Shown here in pieces: positions 19,051 through 27,600 of a DNA stretch of 64,000 nt. The position numbers and the translations under genes were made by a program. The notes under the pieces are model-generated. The model saw nothing but the letters and a program-made list of their open reading frames with translations. It made no database searches and was not told where the DNA came from. The stretch comes from Roseibium sp. HPY-6 (GTDB lineage Bacteria; Pseudomonadota; Alphaproteobacteria; Rhizobiales; Stappiaceae): contig NZ_JBEWCD010000003.1 in the NCBI RefSeq assembly GCF_040530035.1, positions 248,001-312,000 on the forward strand, in the 5' to 3' direction. The first letter of the stretch is position 1. Every line of letters starts with the position of its first letter.

Positions 19051-21629
19051 GCAGCTTCGTTCCTGCGAACGTGCACTCCAGTCACCAGACATTCAAGCTG
19101 GCCTCCCGCTTCGCTTTGCGCGAATTACGCGGCGGTTTGAGTGGTTTTTATATCTTCATTGCCTGCATTGCGCTTGGTGTCGCGGCGATTGCCGGTGTGA
19201 CGTCTGTCTCGCGTGCCCTGACCGACGGTATCGCAAATGAAGGCCAGGCCATTTTGGGCGGAGACCTTTCATTTTCGCTGATACATCGGCAGGCCAGCAC
19301 CGAAGAAGCCGCCTTCTTGGACACGCTCGGATCGATCTCGCGCGTTGCCACGCTTCGCGCCATGTCCCGTCGGGCAGACAACAGCGACCAGGCGCTCGTC
19401 GAGCTTAAAGCTGTCGACAACGCCTACCCGCTTTACGGTTCGCTTGATCTGGTTTCCGGCCAAGCGCTCGACGATGCGCTCGCAAAAAGCGACGGCGTCT
19501 GGGGCGCGGTCGCGGATCTGGCACTCCTTGCCCGGTTGGATGTCTCCGTCGGCGATACGCTGGCGCTCGGCAGAACCAACGTACGCATCAATGACGTGAT
19601 CGAGACCGAACCCGACAAGCTCGCGGGCGGCATGGAATTCGGTCCGCGCCTGATGATTTCAGATGCGGCAGTTGCTGAGACGGAACTTGTTCAACCCGGC
19701 AGCCTCGTGCGCTGGCATTATCGTGTGCGTTTGTCTCCAGCCCCAGGTCTCGGAGATCTTGAAGGGGTCGTGGAAGAAGCGAAAGCAGCACAGCCGGACA
19801 CCGCATGGCGGATCCGCTCCCGCGCCAATGCCTCGCCCGGCCTTCAGCGCAGCATCGGCCGCTTCGCCCAATTCCTGACGCTTGTCGGCCTGACAGCTCT
19901 TGTCGTGGGTGGTGTCGGCGTTGCCAATGCGATCCGCGCCTATCTGGAAACAAAACGGGAAGTCATCGCAAGCTTCAAATGTCTCGGAGCAACAGGCGAC
20001 TTTGTATTCCGGATCTATCTCATTCAGATGCTGGTGATCGCTCTGATCGGTATCGGGATTGGCCTTGTTATCGGCGCGGCAATACCGTTTGCCGCCGGAG
20101 CAGCGCTTTCATCCGTGCTGCCTGTTCAACTGGCCACCGGTATTTATCCGGCAGAACTGGGTCTTGGGCTGGTCTACGGCCTGCTGACAGCCTTTGCGTT
20201 TGCCTTGTGGCCACTCGGGCGTGCGCATGATGTACCGCCGACTGCGCTCTTCCGCGACATTGTCACTGGCGGGGCAAAGCTCCCGCGCAAACGCTACCTT
20301 GCCGCTACGGCAGTAACAGTCATCCTTTTGGCCGGCATTGCCATTTTGCTGTCGCACGACAAATTCATCGCGACCGTTTACATCGGCGCATCAGCCGGCG
20401 CGTTCATTCTTCTTGTGCTGGTTGCCCGGGTGATTATGTCAGTCGCGCGCAGGCTTCCAAGCGTTCGATCGACGGAATTACGCCTGGCCATTGCCAACAT
20501 TCACCGCCCCGGCGCGCTGACGCCATCGGTTGTCCTATCGCTTGGGCTGGGTCTGTCGCTGCTTGTTGCTCTCGCACTGATTGACGGCAATCTGAGGCGC
20601 GAACTCACGGCAACCATGGCCGACAAGGCGCCAAGTTTCTTCTTTGTCGACATTCAAAGCCACGAACGCGACGCGTTTGAAAACCTGTTGCAGACCGAGG
20701 CGCCGGACGGCGAGCTTCGGAGCGTTCCGATGCTGCGCGGCCGGATCGTTAGCCTGAACGACATTCCCGCAGACGAGTTCGAACCCGCACAGGAAGGCTC
20801 GGACTGGGTGTTGAGAGGCGACCGCGGCATCACCTATGAAAGCGTGATGCCTGAAAATTCGAAGCTTGTCGCCGGAGAATGGTGGCCTGAGGACTATTCC
20901 GGAACGCCGCTTGTCTCCTTCGACGAGGAAGCGGCAACGGATCTTGGCCTCAATATCGGAGACAAGGTGACCGTCAACGTTCTCGGCCGGGAAATCAGCG
21001 CTGAAATCGCCAATTTCCGGGACATTGAATGGCAGTCGCTGTCGATCAATTTCGTCATGGTGTTTTCTCCGAACACCTTCGCCGGCGCGCCCCATGCGCA
21101 TCTGATGACCCTTGGCTGGGAAGATGACGTGCCGACGGAAACCGAACTGGCGCTTCTCAAGACTGTTTCCACGACCTACCCGACGGTGACATCCGTCCGG
21201 GTGAAAGACGCAATTGCCCAGGTGAACGACCTGGTCGCGCAACTCGCCTGGGCTATTCGTGGCGCAAGTTCCATCACACTGATCGCAAGCGTTCTGGTAT
21301 TGGCCGGTGCATTGGCTGCCGGGCACCGCAACCGCATCTATGACGCGGTGATCCTGAAGACGATTGGAGCAACCAGACCGAGGTTGATCCTCGCCTATGG
21401 TCTGGAATACGCGATCCTCGGTCTCACCACGGCGGTATTTGCGCTCGTTGCCGGCGGCATAGCGGCGTGGTTCGTTATCACGCAAATCATGGAAGGCAGT
21501 TTCGTGCTGCTGCCGGTCACCGCAGCGAGTGCAGCGCTGATCGCCCTCGTCCTGACAGTTGGCTTCGGATTGATCGGAACCTGGCGGATCCTGGGCGAAA
21601 AACCGGCACCTGTTCTCAGGAACCTTTAA
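19047..21629 (+). CDS. FtsX-like ABC transporter permease (YbbP-like)
   Basis: An 860-residue inner-membrane permease. The N-terminal part has one helix followed by a large periplasmic domain. A first FtsX block of several helices lies around residues 275-470, then a second periplasmic domain, then a final FtsX block (about 740-850) with VLKTIGATRPRLI, the coupling-helix word of this family. The doubled FtsX arrangement and length match YbbP. Translation is coupled to the ATPase by a four-base overlap. A 9-bp inverted repeat follows the stop. Confidence 0.93.
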   Translation: MSSFVPANVHSSHQTFKLASRFALRELRGGLSGFYIFIACIALGVAAIAGVTSVSRALTDGIANEGQAILGGDLSFSLIHRQASTEEAAFLDTLGSISRVATLRAMSRRADNSDQALVELKAVDNAYPLYGSLDLVSGQALDDALAKSDGVWGAVADLALLARLDVSVGDTLALGRTNVRINDVIETEPDKLAGGMEFGPRLMISDAAVAETELVQPGSLVRWHYRVRLSPAPGLGDLEGVVEEAKAAQPDTAWRIRSRANASPGLQRSIGRFAQFLTLVGLTALVVGGVGVANAIRAYLETKREVIASFKCLGATGDFVFRIYLIQMLVIALIGIGIGLVIGAAIPFAAGAALSSVLPVQLATGIYPAELGLGLVYGLLTAFAFALWPLGRAHDVPPTALFRDIVTGGAKLPRKRYLAATAVTVILLAGIAILLSHDKFIATVYIGASAGAFILLVLVARVIMSVARRLPSVRSTELRLAIANIHRPGALTPSVVLSLGLGLSLLVALALIDGNLRRELTATMADKAPSFFFVDIQSHERDAFENLLQTEAPDGELRSVPMLRGRIVSLNDIPADEFEPAQEGSDWVLRGDRGITYESVMPENSKLVAGEWWPEDYSGTPLVSFDEEAATDLGLNIGDKVTVNVLGREISAEIANFRDIEWQSLSINFVMVFSPNTFAGAPHAHLMTLGWEDDVPTETELALLKTVSTTYPTVTSVRVKDAIAQVNDLVAQLAWAIRGASSITLIASVLVLAGALAAGHRNRIYDAVILKTIGATRPRLILAYGLEYAILGLTTAVFALVAGGIAAWFVITQIMEGSFVLLPVTAASAALIALVLTVGFGLIGTWRILGEKPAPVLRNL

Positions 21630-21660
21630 CAAGGCGGCGCACACCGGTGAGACCCGTCAT

Positions 21661-21688
21661 GAAAGCTTCATGAAAAACAGAAGCTTTC
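21661..21688. repeat. 9-bp inverted repeat after the ybbP-like gene
   Basis: GAAAGCTTC and GAAGCTTTC flank a 10-base loop, giving a perfect stem 31 bases past the permease stop. There is no T-run on either side, so it is a hairpin of the transcript end or a spacer element rather than a classical terminator. Confidence 0.5.
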
Positions 21689-21780
21689 CATGCGCCGTTC
21701 CGTCTGGTCCTGCTTGCAAGCGCTTGTGATCTTGGATATCCGATTACAGTCGGGACAAGATTTAAAAAAGGGCAGGATCC

Positions 21781-22554
21781 ATGTTCGAAAATATCAAAAA
21801 ATCCGCATTCAAAGTCACCGCCCGGGCGGGGCTTGTTGTATGTCTTGCTGCCGCTCCGTTTGCAGCTCCTGCGCTTGCCGAAAGCCCGTTCCACACCGGT
21901 GTATGGCAGCTGAACACGGCCGAAGGGCCGCGCGGGCTGGTCGTCAGCGACTGGCTGGTGTTCGAAGACGGTCTGCCCAAACGCTGGCTGTATCGCCGGG
22001 CAGGCACAAACGACGAGAACCAGTTCGATTTTTTCAGCCGCACCATAGGCGATTCCGGCTACACTCCGGTCGGTATTCGCGTTTACCGAACCGGTGAAAA
22101 TGCGATGAAATACACACTTGCCCCCAAGGGTGAGGAACCGGTCGAGGTATCTGCGGTTCGCTTGTCCATTCCCAACTTTGAAAACTCCTGTCTTTCGGTG
22201 GAAAAGAAAGGCAAGAGGTTTTTCGGTAACTGGGTCGGAACCAGCGGCTCCAAGCTCAAGAAACTGAATGTCGGCAAGAGCAAGATCACCATCGACGGGG
22301 AAGCTCGCAATATCGCAATCGAAGAAGTCCGGGTCGGGCGCATGGGGATCACGCAGGACGGCAAGCCGGTTGCTTTCCTGACGGATGCCGGCGGTGACTA
22401 CGCGGTTCTTCAATGGTTCAAACCCGGTGTCACAGTCGAGCAGATGCGTGACAAGGAACGGGAAATCCTCGATTTTGCCTCCGAGGAAATCGTTCGCAAT
22501 CCCGGCGGCGACTGCGACCGACAAATCGCTTCGCGTCTTAAGGCGATGAAATAA
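21781..22554 (+). CDS. Secreted protein of unknown function
   Basis: A 257-residue protein with a clear signal peptide (hydrophobic VCLAAAPFAAPALA, cleavage before ESPF). The mature part is rich in beta-strand-like segments with Trp and Tyr (GVWQLNTAEGPRGLVVSDWLVFEDG, RWLYRRAG, KRFFGNWVG) and has two Cys, at NSCLSVEK and GGDCDRQ, that could form a disulfide. I do not recognise the family. It lies between the ABC permease and the Bax inhibitor gene, each with its own spacing, so no operon partner is implied. Confidence 0.75.
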   Translation: MFENIKKSAFKVTARAGLVVCLAAAPFAAPALAESPFHTGVWQLNTAEGPRGLVVSDWLVFEDGLPKRWLYRRAGTNDENQFDFFSRTIGDSGYTPVGIRVYRTGENAMKYTLAPKGEEPVEVSAVRLSIPNFENSCLSVEKKGKRFFGNWVGTSGSKLKKLNVGKSKITIDGEARNIAIEEVRVGRMGITQDGKPVAFLTDAGGDYAVLQWFKPGVTVEQMRDKEREILDFASEEIVRNPGGDCDRQIASRLKAMK

Positions 22555-22713
22555 CTTTCAATATTTTAAGCATAATGGCGTATAATGCGGCCTGGAGCAG
22601 ACAGATTACGATTTTTTCAGAAATCCTGTCTTGTGCTTGTGTCCGCATTTTCCCATATGTTGAGGGAGTTGTGCTGCATGTAATGGTACATGCAATAATC
22701 GATCTAGAAGGGG

Positions 22714-23508
22714 ATGAACACAACAATGTCGACCTTTGACCGTCAATCTCAAGGCGCCTACACCGTTGCCGGCTCGCGCGCCGAGGCCGGCATCGATCAA
22801 GGCCTGCGCGCCTACATGCTGGGCGTCTACAACTACATGACAATCGGGCTTGCACTGACCGGTTTCTTCGCATTGGCAACCATGATGCTCGCGACGACCT
22901 CGGATCAGAGCGCGGCTGTTGCCTCGTTGGGCAACGGCACAATGCTGACGCAGCTTGGTGTCACCCTTTATGGCAGCCCGCTGAAATGGGTCGTGATGCT
23001 TGCGCCGCTCGGAATGGTGCTTTGGCTATCGTTCCGCGTGCAATCGATGAGCGCGTCTTCCGCGCGCACGATGTTCCTGGTCTATTCGGCCATTATGGGC
23101 ATTTCCTTGTCCTCGATCTTCCTTGTCTACACAGGTGGATCGATCGCACGCGTGTTCTTCATCACGGCGGCGTCCTTTGGTGCACTCAGCATCTTCGGCT
23201 ACACCACCAAAAAGGACCTGTCCGGTTGGGGCTCGTTCCTGTTCATGGGCCTGATCGGCATCATCATTGCGTCGATCGTGAACATTTTCATGGCATCTTC
23301 TGCACTGCAGTTCGCTATCTCCGTGATCGGCGTGCTTGTGTTTGCCGGCCTCACGGCCTACGACACGCAGCAGATCAAGGAAATGTATTACGAAGGCGAC
23401 AGCTCTGAAGTTGCGACCAAAAAGTCTGTAATGGGCGCTCTGCGTCTCTACCTCGACTTCATCAACATGTTCCTGATGCTGCTGCAGCTGTTCGGCAACC
23501 GCGAATAA
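22714..23508 (+). CDS. Bax inhibitor-1/YccA family membrane protein
   Basis: A 264-residue inner-membrane protein with seven hydrophobic helices after a 30-residue cytosolic N-terminus. The family words are GLALTGFFALATMM at the first helix, IFLVYTGGSIARVFFITAASFG, FAGLTAYDTQQIKEMY (the UPF0005 Asp motif) and the C-terminal ALRLYLDFINMFLMLLQLFGNRE. The family conducts or regulates ions and modulates FtsH proteolysis in bacteria. Either ATG four codons apart could be the start; the first has AGAAGGGG very close. A strong bidirectional terminator follows. Confidence 0.94.
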   Translation: MNTTMSTFDRQSQGAYTVAGSRAEAGIDQGLRAYMLGVYNYMTIGLALTGFFALATMMLATTSDQSAAVASLGNGTMLTQLGVTLYGSPLKWVVMLAPLGMVLWLSFRVQSMSASSARTMFLVYSAIMGISLSSIFLVYTGGSIARVFFITAASFGALSIFGYTTKKDLSGWGSFLFMGLIGIIIASIVNIFMASSALQFAISVIGVLVFAGLTAYDTQQIKEMYYEGDSSEVATKKSVMGALRLYLDFINMFLMLLQLFGNRE

Positions 23509-23531
23509 GCGGCGCAGACCTCAGAACAACG

Positions 23532-23558
23532 AAAAGCCCGGCACTGCCGGGCTTTTTT
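23532..23558. terminator. Bidirectional Rho-independent terminator
   Basis: GCCCGGC-ACT-GCCGGGC, bounded by AAAA on the left and TTTTTT on the right, lies between the convergent Bax-inhibitor and DUF2794 genes and can end transcription from both sides. Confidence 0.9.
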
Positions 23559-23577
23559 GTGTTCGATGTATCTCAAT

Positions 23578-23967
23578 TCAGGCGTCGACGACCCGCAAGT
23601 GCTTTTTCTTTTCAAGAACACGCAGGACCTGGGCGAGGTCGTGCCCGCGCTTCAAGATCATGCCACCCGTGGCAACCACCGAATAGGCTCCTTGCCGACG
23701 GGCCAGCTTCGGGTCCTTCTCGATACGAAACAGTGGCATTTCAGACGACCGTCGGAAGACAGAAAACACGGCCTTGTCTTTCAACAGATCAATCGCATAG
23801 TCACGCCATTCGCCGTCCGCGACCATCCGGCCATAAAGCCGGAGGATGGTGTCTAGTTCACGCCTATTGAATGCAACAATGGGTTTGGAGGGAAGAGCCG
23901 GCTGGCTTTGCGGCAACGGGTTCAGACCCGCGCCGCGCTGTGACGCGCTGTCATCGGCTTCGCTCAT
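23578..23967 (-). CDS. DUF2794 domain-containing protein
   Basis: A 129-residue cytosolic protein of a family confined to alphaproteobacteria. The conserved core reads FNRRELDTILRLYGRMVADGEWRDYAID, then AVFSVFRRSSEMPLFRIEKDP and GAYSVVATGGMILKRG. The ATG giving MSEADD has GGAGG close upstream, which decides against an earlier in-frame GTG. Function is unknown. Confidence 0.9.
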   Translation of the reverse strand: MSEADDSASQRGAGLNPLPQSQPALPSKPIVAFNRRELDTILRLYGRMVADGEWRDYAIDLLKDKAVFSVFRRSSEMPLFRIEKDPKLARRQGAYSVVATGGMILKRGHDLAQVLRVLEKKKHLRVVDA

Positions 23968-24515
23968 TCCGCCTCCATTCACTTTAAAAACCTTCTGTGC
24001 CGAAAAGGCGTTTCCAAGCGCTTTCCGGACCCTTACCGGTTATGATGCGTTGGCTTTGGGTCCGATGGCAAGCCCACAGGTTCAGAAACCTTTTTCCGGC
24101 TCACATTCCTGTGACAGCTCAAGGCCAGAATCTCGGGTTTTCAGCCAAAAATGTACCTTTTGCCGCCTTGCCCAAAAAGAATGATCAAAATTCCATGATT
24201 TCGCCGCAATCCAGCCCTTGGCAAGCCATTTTGGCCCCCCATATTCGGATCATACCCTGATGGGTGTGACCAGTAAGGATCGCGGAATGCATTAGCCCCC
24301 CAGCCCCCCGGGGTTCTTACCAGTCAGCCAGATTTACAGAGTCAAACGTCAGGGCAACTGAAGGGCCGGCTAAATGCCGGCCCTTTTCATTTGCAGTTGC
24401 ATTTTGATCCGGCGCGGCTTTTCCCGCAATCAAAAGATCCCGTCCCACTTTTCTGCATGTTTGTCCGGTTTTGCCTCTTTTCCATTCGCGCTGGTATTGT
24501 ATCCTTCCCCTCAAG
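23968..24515. other. 548-base intergenic region with possible small transcript
   Basis: No convincing protein gene lies here; the short open frames have no ribosome sites or family character. The left half is the upstream region of the DUF2794 gene. The right half holds C-rich tracts, a GGGG/CCCC-containing stretch and a classical terminator pointing rightwards with no gene immediately before it, which suggests a small non-coding RNA. I recognise neither 4.5S nor 6S RNA in it. Confidence 0.4.
24363..24389 (+). terminator. Orphan Rho-independent terminator
   Basis: GGGCCGGC-TAAAT-GCCGGCCC is an 8-bp stem with a 5-base loop followed by TTTT and a T-rich run. The nearest gene ending upstream on this strand is the Bax inhibitor, more than 800 bases away beyond its own terminator. 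A separate short transcript is therefore implied. Confidence 0.65.
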
Positions 24516-25034
24516 ATGACAACCGACCTGATTGACTTACGTGCGGCCAGGACCGCCGACTGCGAAGCGCTTGCAGGCATTCACAACGAAGCCTGGCTCG
24601 GCGCCTACCGAGGGGTTTTGCCTGGCGTCGATCTTCAAAAAATGGTCTCCCGCCGCGGTGCGGGCTGGTGGCGGGGCGCTCTGGCACGCGGCGTGGAAAT
24701 CAAGATCTTGAGCGTCGCGGACGTGCCTGCCGGATATGCCACATTTGGCCGCTGCAGATTGCATGACACCGGCATGGATGGCGAGATTTACGAGCTCTAT
24801 CTGAAACCTGAATACCAGGGCCTCGGCTTTGGACGGACGCTGTTTGCAAGCGTCCGGGAGACGCTTGCTTCCAGAAAAATGAACGGACTTGCCGTTCAGG
24901 TACTCAGCGACAATGAGCCGGCCCGGAGTTTTTACAGGGCGATAGGTGGCAGACTGAAGGCAAAGTCCTGGTACAGGCTCGGCGGCCGGCGCATGGAGCT
25001 ATCGATCTATTGCTGGCCGGGCACCAGCGCCTGA
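24516..25034 (+). CDS. GNAT family N-acetyltransferase
   Basis: A 172-residue cytosolic acyltransferase. The acetyl-CoA-binding motif A is YLKPEYQGLGFGRTLFA (Q/RxxGxG/A), and the later LAVQVLSDNEPARSFYRAIGG is motif B. The start is the ATG of MTTDLIDLRAAR; the ribosome site is poor and the leader may be very short. The substrate is not predictable from sequence. It stands alone and converges on a small secreted protein gene. Confidence 0.9.
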   Translation: MTTDLIDLRAARTADCEALAGIHNEAWLGAYRGVLPGVDLQKMVSRRGAGWWRGALARGVEIKILSVADVPAGYATFGRCRLHDTGMDGEIYELYLKPEYQGLGFGRTLFASVRETLASRKMNGLAVQVLSDNEPARSFYRAIGGRLKAKSWYRLGGRRMELSIYCWPGTSA

Positions 25035-25049
25035 CACCAACCTTTCGCG

Positions 25050-25625
25050 TCAGTCCAGTATGCCCTTGTTTCCGAGGACCATCGGGGGAACAGAGCAATC
25101 GTAAGTGCCGGCCATGGTGTCCGCCAGATCCCGGCTCATCTGGTTGGCACCGGGATTGACTTGAGCGTCTACCCTCCCGATCTGGCAGATCGACCCCGGC
25201 TTCAGCTGAGTAACAATCAGAACGCTTCCGGTTTTGCGGCCATCATCAAGGCTCGGAAACCATCGCAGGATCGTTGCAAACGGAACGCCGTCCCGCAGCC
25301 GCCATTCCAGCGTTTCGTTGATCGTGTTGAACCGGGGGAGCGTCTGGCGGGCAGCAGGCTCATGCCCCGCGTCCGGGCCGAAGGAAACAAACATCCGCAG
25401 ATCCCCTTCGGCGACAAGGACGTCGAAACCTCCGTACCCGGGGCAATTCCAGCTGCCGCCAAATGTCCCTTCCTCATCGGCGCTTTCCACCTGGGTGCAT
25501 CTCTCAAGGTTGATCGTCGTATATGCGTTCGTAAATTCAGCGGCGTCCGCGCCTGTTCCCGTGGCCGCGATCCAAGACAGTGTCGCGACCTGTAGTCCCT
25601 TGATGAGGAAAGAATTTCCTTTCAT
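25050..25625 (-). CDS. Secreted protein of unknown function
   Basis: A 191-residue protein with a signal peptide ([24 protein letters not shown]). The mature part has four Cys: ERCTQVES and SWNCPGYGG near the start, GSICQIGR and YDCSVPP near the end, likely two disulfides. [20 protein letters not shown] segment looks beta-rich. I recognise it only as a type of periplasmic hypothetical protein of alphaproteobacteria. It is divergent from ppa. Confidence 0.7.
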   Translation of the reverse strand: MKGNSFLIKGLQVATLSWIAATGTGADAAEFTNAYTTINLERCTQVESADEEGTFGGSWNCPGYGGFDVLVAEGDLRMFVSFGPDAGHEPAARQTLPRFNTINETLEWRLRDGVPFATILRWFPSLDDGRKTGSVLIVTQLKPGSICQIGRVDAQVNPGANQMSRDLADTMAGTYDCSVPPMVLGNKGILD

Positions 25626-25699
25626 TTTTAGTGCCTCCAAAACCGTTTCCGCAATCAGATCCAAGCTTTCGACTTTTGGTGCAATGCAAAATTAAACGC

Positions 25700-25728
25700 T
25701 TGAACTTCTCCTGCAGGATTGCGATAGA
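25700..25728 (+). promoter_or_regulatory. Candidate sigma-70 promoter of ppa
   Basis: TTGAAC, 17 bases, then GATAGA, ending about 28 bases before the ppa start codon and upstream of its AGGAG site. Both boxes are fair matches to -35 and -10, and the short leader is sensible for a housekeeping gene. Confidence 0.4.
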
Positions 25729-25756
25729 CGCAGCAGCAATCAACAGGAGTTTCAAA

Positions 25757-26296
25757 ATGCGTATCGACGCCGTGCCGATTGGCAAGAACCCGCCGGAAGA
25801 CATCAATGTCATCATTGAAGTGTCTGTGGGTGGCGAGCCGATCAAATACGAGATGGATAAGGACGCAGGCGCGATGTATGTCGACCGCTTCCTCTATACG
25901 CCGATGCGCTACCCTGGCAACTATGGCTTCGTGCCACACACCCTGTGCGGCGACGGTGACCCAATTGATGTCGTTGTCGTCAACCAGCGTCCGATCGTCC
26001 CGGGCGCAATCATGTCCTGCCGGCCGATCGGCGTCCTGCTGATGGAAGACGAATCCGGCCAGGACGAGAAGATTATCGCAGTCCCGGGTGACAAGCTGAC
26101 CAAGCGCTACGCCAAAATTCGCGACGTCTCTGATCTGCCGCAGATCACGGTCGATCAGGTCAAGCACTTCTTTGAACACTACAAGGATCTGGAGCCTGGA
26201 AAATGGGTCAAGATCACGGGTATAGAAGGTGCCGATGCCGCCAAGAAGCTGATCGCGGACTCAATTGAGCGGGCGCAGCTGGACGCGGCTGAATAA
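25757..26296 (+). CDS. ppa: Inorganic pyrophosphatase
   Basis: A 179-residue soluble family I pyrophosphatase, which hydrolyses PPi and drives biosynthetic reactions forward. The signature [10 protein letters not shown] carries the metal-binding Asp residues. Upstream words [33 protein letters not shown] and the later [17 protein letters not shown] are diagnostic. The ATG of MRIDAVPIG has a good AGGAG site, so the upstream open extension is not coding. It faces a metallopeptidase gene across a long perfect inverted repeat. Confidence 0.97.
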   Translation: MRIDAVPIGKNPPEDINVIIEVSVGGEPIKYEMDKDAGAMYVDRFLYTPMRYPGNYGFVPHTLCGDGDPIDVVVVNQRPIVPGAIMSCRPIGVLLMEDESGQDEKIIAVPGDKLTKRYAKIRDVSDLPQITVDQVKHFFEHYKDLEPGKWVKITGIEGADAAKKLIADSIERAQLDAAE

Positions 26297-26319
26297 ACAC
26301 TTCCAGACGGATTCATGAC

Positions 26320-26361
26320 ATTGAGGCCGCCGCAGGCTTAAAGGTCCGCGGCGGCCTCAAT
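26320..26361. terminator. Long inverted repeat between ppa and the metallopeptidase gene
   Basis: ATTGAGGCCGCCGC and GCGGCGGCCTCAAT form a perfect 14-bp GC-rich stem around a 14-base loop. The right arm lies inside the last codons of the metallopeptidase gene, encoding part of its IEAAADL tail. There is no T-run on either side. It probably acts as a transcript end or roadblock for two convergent genes. Confidence 0.6.
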
Positions 26362-26772
26362 ACGTTCCATGTCCTGATCCGACAGTCCGAAGTGGTGCCC
26401 GATCTCATGTATCAGGACGTGGGCAACGACATCACCGAGCGTGTCGTCCATGGCAGCCCAGTAGTCCAGGATCGGCCTGCGGAAAAGCCAGATACGGTTT
26501 GGCATTTGCCCGGTAAACTCCGCATCTCCACCTTGCGCGAGACCTTGGCCTTCAAACAGTCCCAAAAGGTCGTGCGGGTCTTCAATGGAAAGCGCATCGA
26601 GAACATCGTCCGGCGCATAATCGGCGAGACTTACCTGGATATGTCCGCACCGCAGTAGAACATCATCCGGCAGCCCGGCGAGGACCTCGCTTGCCATTTG
26701 CTCGAAATCAACCAGTTCAGGCGCCTTGCGCTCAGACCAGTCACTCCGGCTGATCGGTCGGACGGATGCCAT
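26338..26772 (-). CDS. Metallopeptidase family protein (minigluzincin-like zincin)
   Basis: A 144-residue cytosolic protein with the zinc motif HEIGHHFGLSD (HEXXH plus downstream Asp), following VVAHVLI. The N-terminal PELVDFEQMASEVLAGLPDD and LLGLFEG segments match the small zincin family once called DUF1025. No signal peptide or membrane segment is present. The substrate is unknown; the family has been described as minimal gluzincins. Its 3' end forms half of a long hairpin shared with ppa. Confidence 0.9.
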   Translation of the reverse strand: MASVRPISRSDWSERKAPELVDFEQMASEVLAGLPDDVLLRCGHIQVSLADYAPDDVLDALSIEDPHDLLGLFEGQGLAQGGDAEFTGQMPNRIWLFRRPILDYWAAMDDTLGDVVAHVLIHEIGHHFGLSDQDMERIEAAADL

Positions 26773-26810
26773 ACTGCCTGCCTTGGTTCACTCAACTCGC
26801 GGAATTCGGG

Positions 26811-27065
26811 CTACAAATAGGTAACGGCGAGGTAAATCACCAGCCCTATGGCGAAGATCACGCCGGCGCCCCGTCCGATCCGGGTGCCCCAGACTTCAAT
26901 CTGGTCATCCTCGTCCTTGTCGGCTGCGCTCAAATGGCTTTTAGCCCGATCCGCCATGCGCACGAAAGTCGATCCGACAATGGTTTCGCTCTCTGCCTGA
27001 ACGCGATCGAGCGAACGCAGGGCCTCTTCCCGCTGCTTGTCCTTGGGATGTTGCTTTGAACTCAT
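26811..27065 (-). CDS. Small membrane-anchored protein
   Basis: An 84-residue protein with a charged N-terminal 60 residues and one C-terminal transmembrane helix (GAGVIFAIGLVIYLAVTYL), so it is probably tail-anchored facing the cytoplasm. The ATG overlaps the dsbB stop by four bases (ATGA), indicating translational coupling. I do not recognise the family. Its operon position suggests a link with DsbB or envelope redox work, but nothing in the sequence proves it. Confidence 0.7.
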   Translation of the reverse strand: MSSKQHPKDKQREEALRSLDRVQAESETIVGSTFVRMADRAKSHLSAADKDEDDQIEVWGTRIGRGAGVIFAIGLVIYLAVTYL

Positions 27066-27586
27066 GCGCTCACAGTGGCCCTGTTTCTGCCCCGGTTCAA
27101 CAGAAAAGCAGCGATAAGACCCAGAACAGCCAGACCGGCGGATGCGACGGCATTCCATCCCGCAAAGGATAGGCCAAGCATGCGCCAGCTTGCCTCGGTA
27201 CAACTGACGACACGCGTCGACTGGAGCGCCTGCAGCATGTTTGCAGCCGAATTCGGTGCAGCGGTTCCCCCGCCGCAATCGTTTGGTCCGTCCCACAGCT
27301 GCCACTCGGCACCGGCCTGATACACACCAAGCCCTGCGCCGTAGGCGAAAATGGCAGCGACGCCCAACAGAGAAAGAACAGCGAGACCATTCCGCTTTTG
27401 CGTCATCAGGATCAGGGCAAGAGCGACCAGCGGCAGACCTGCGTAGTAGGGGATACGCTGTTCAAGACAGAGCTTGCAGGGAACATAGCCGCCAATCAGC
27501 TGAAACCCCCAGGCCGCGGCGATCACAACCAGACCGCCAAGCAAAGTCAGTGCGGTCACATTCCGCGCCAATAGCTCCCGCGTCAT
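27062..27586 (-). CDS. dsbB: Disulfide bond formation protein B
   Basis: A 174-residue inner-membrane quinone reductase that reoxidises DsbA. It has four hydrophobic helices; the first periplasmic loop carries YVPCKLCLEQR (the CXXC pair) and the second loop holds Cys in PNDCGGG and VVSCTEAS, completing the relay. The ATG of MTRELLARN lies 15 bases after the DedA stop with GAGG upstream; the longer open frame overlaps DedA and is not used. A DsbA partner is not in the window. Confidence 0.93.
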   Translation of the reverse strand: MTRELLARNVTALTLLGGLVVIAAAWGFQLIGGYVPCKLCLEQRIPYYAGLPLVALALILMTQKRNGLAVLSLLGVAAIFAYGAGLGVYQAGAEWQLWDGPNDCGGGTAAPNSAANMLQALQSTRVVSCTEASWRMLGLSFAGWNAVASAGLAVLGLIAAFLLNRGRNRATVSA

Positions 27587-27600
27587 CGCTTCCTCTTCAA

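Noticed and set aside
20535..21644. 369-codon open frame on the minus strand opposite the ybbP-like gene
   Set aside because: No family resemblance and fully explained as the complement of a well-supported permease.
24240..24389. 4.5S, 6S or tmRNA gene in the intergenic region
   Set aside because: No SRP tetraloop core, no tRNA-like ends and no 6S central bubble could be recognised; kept only as an unnamed possible transcript.
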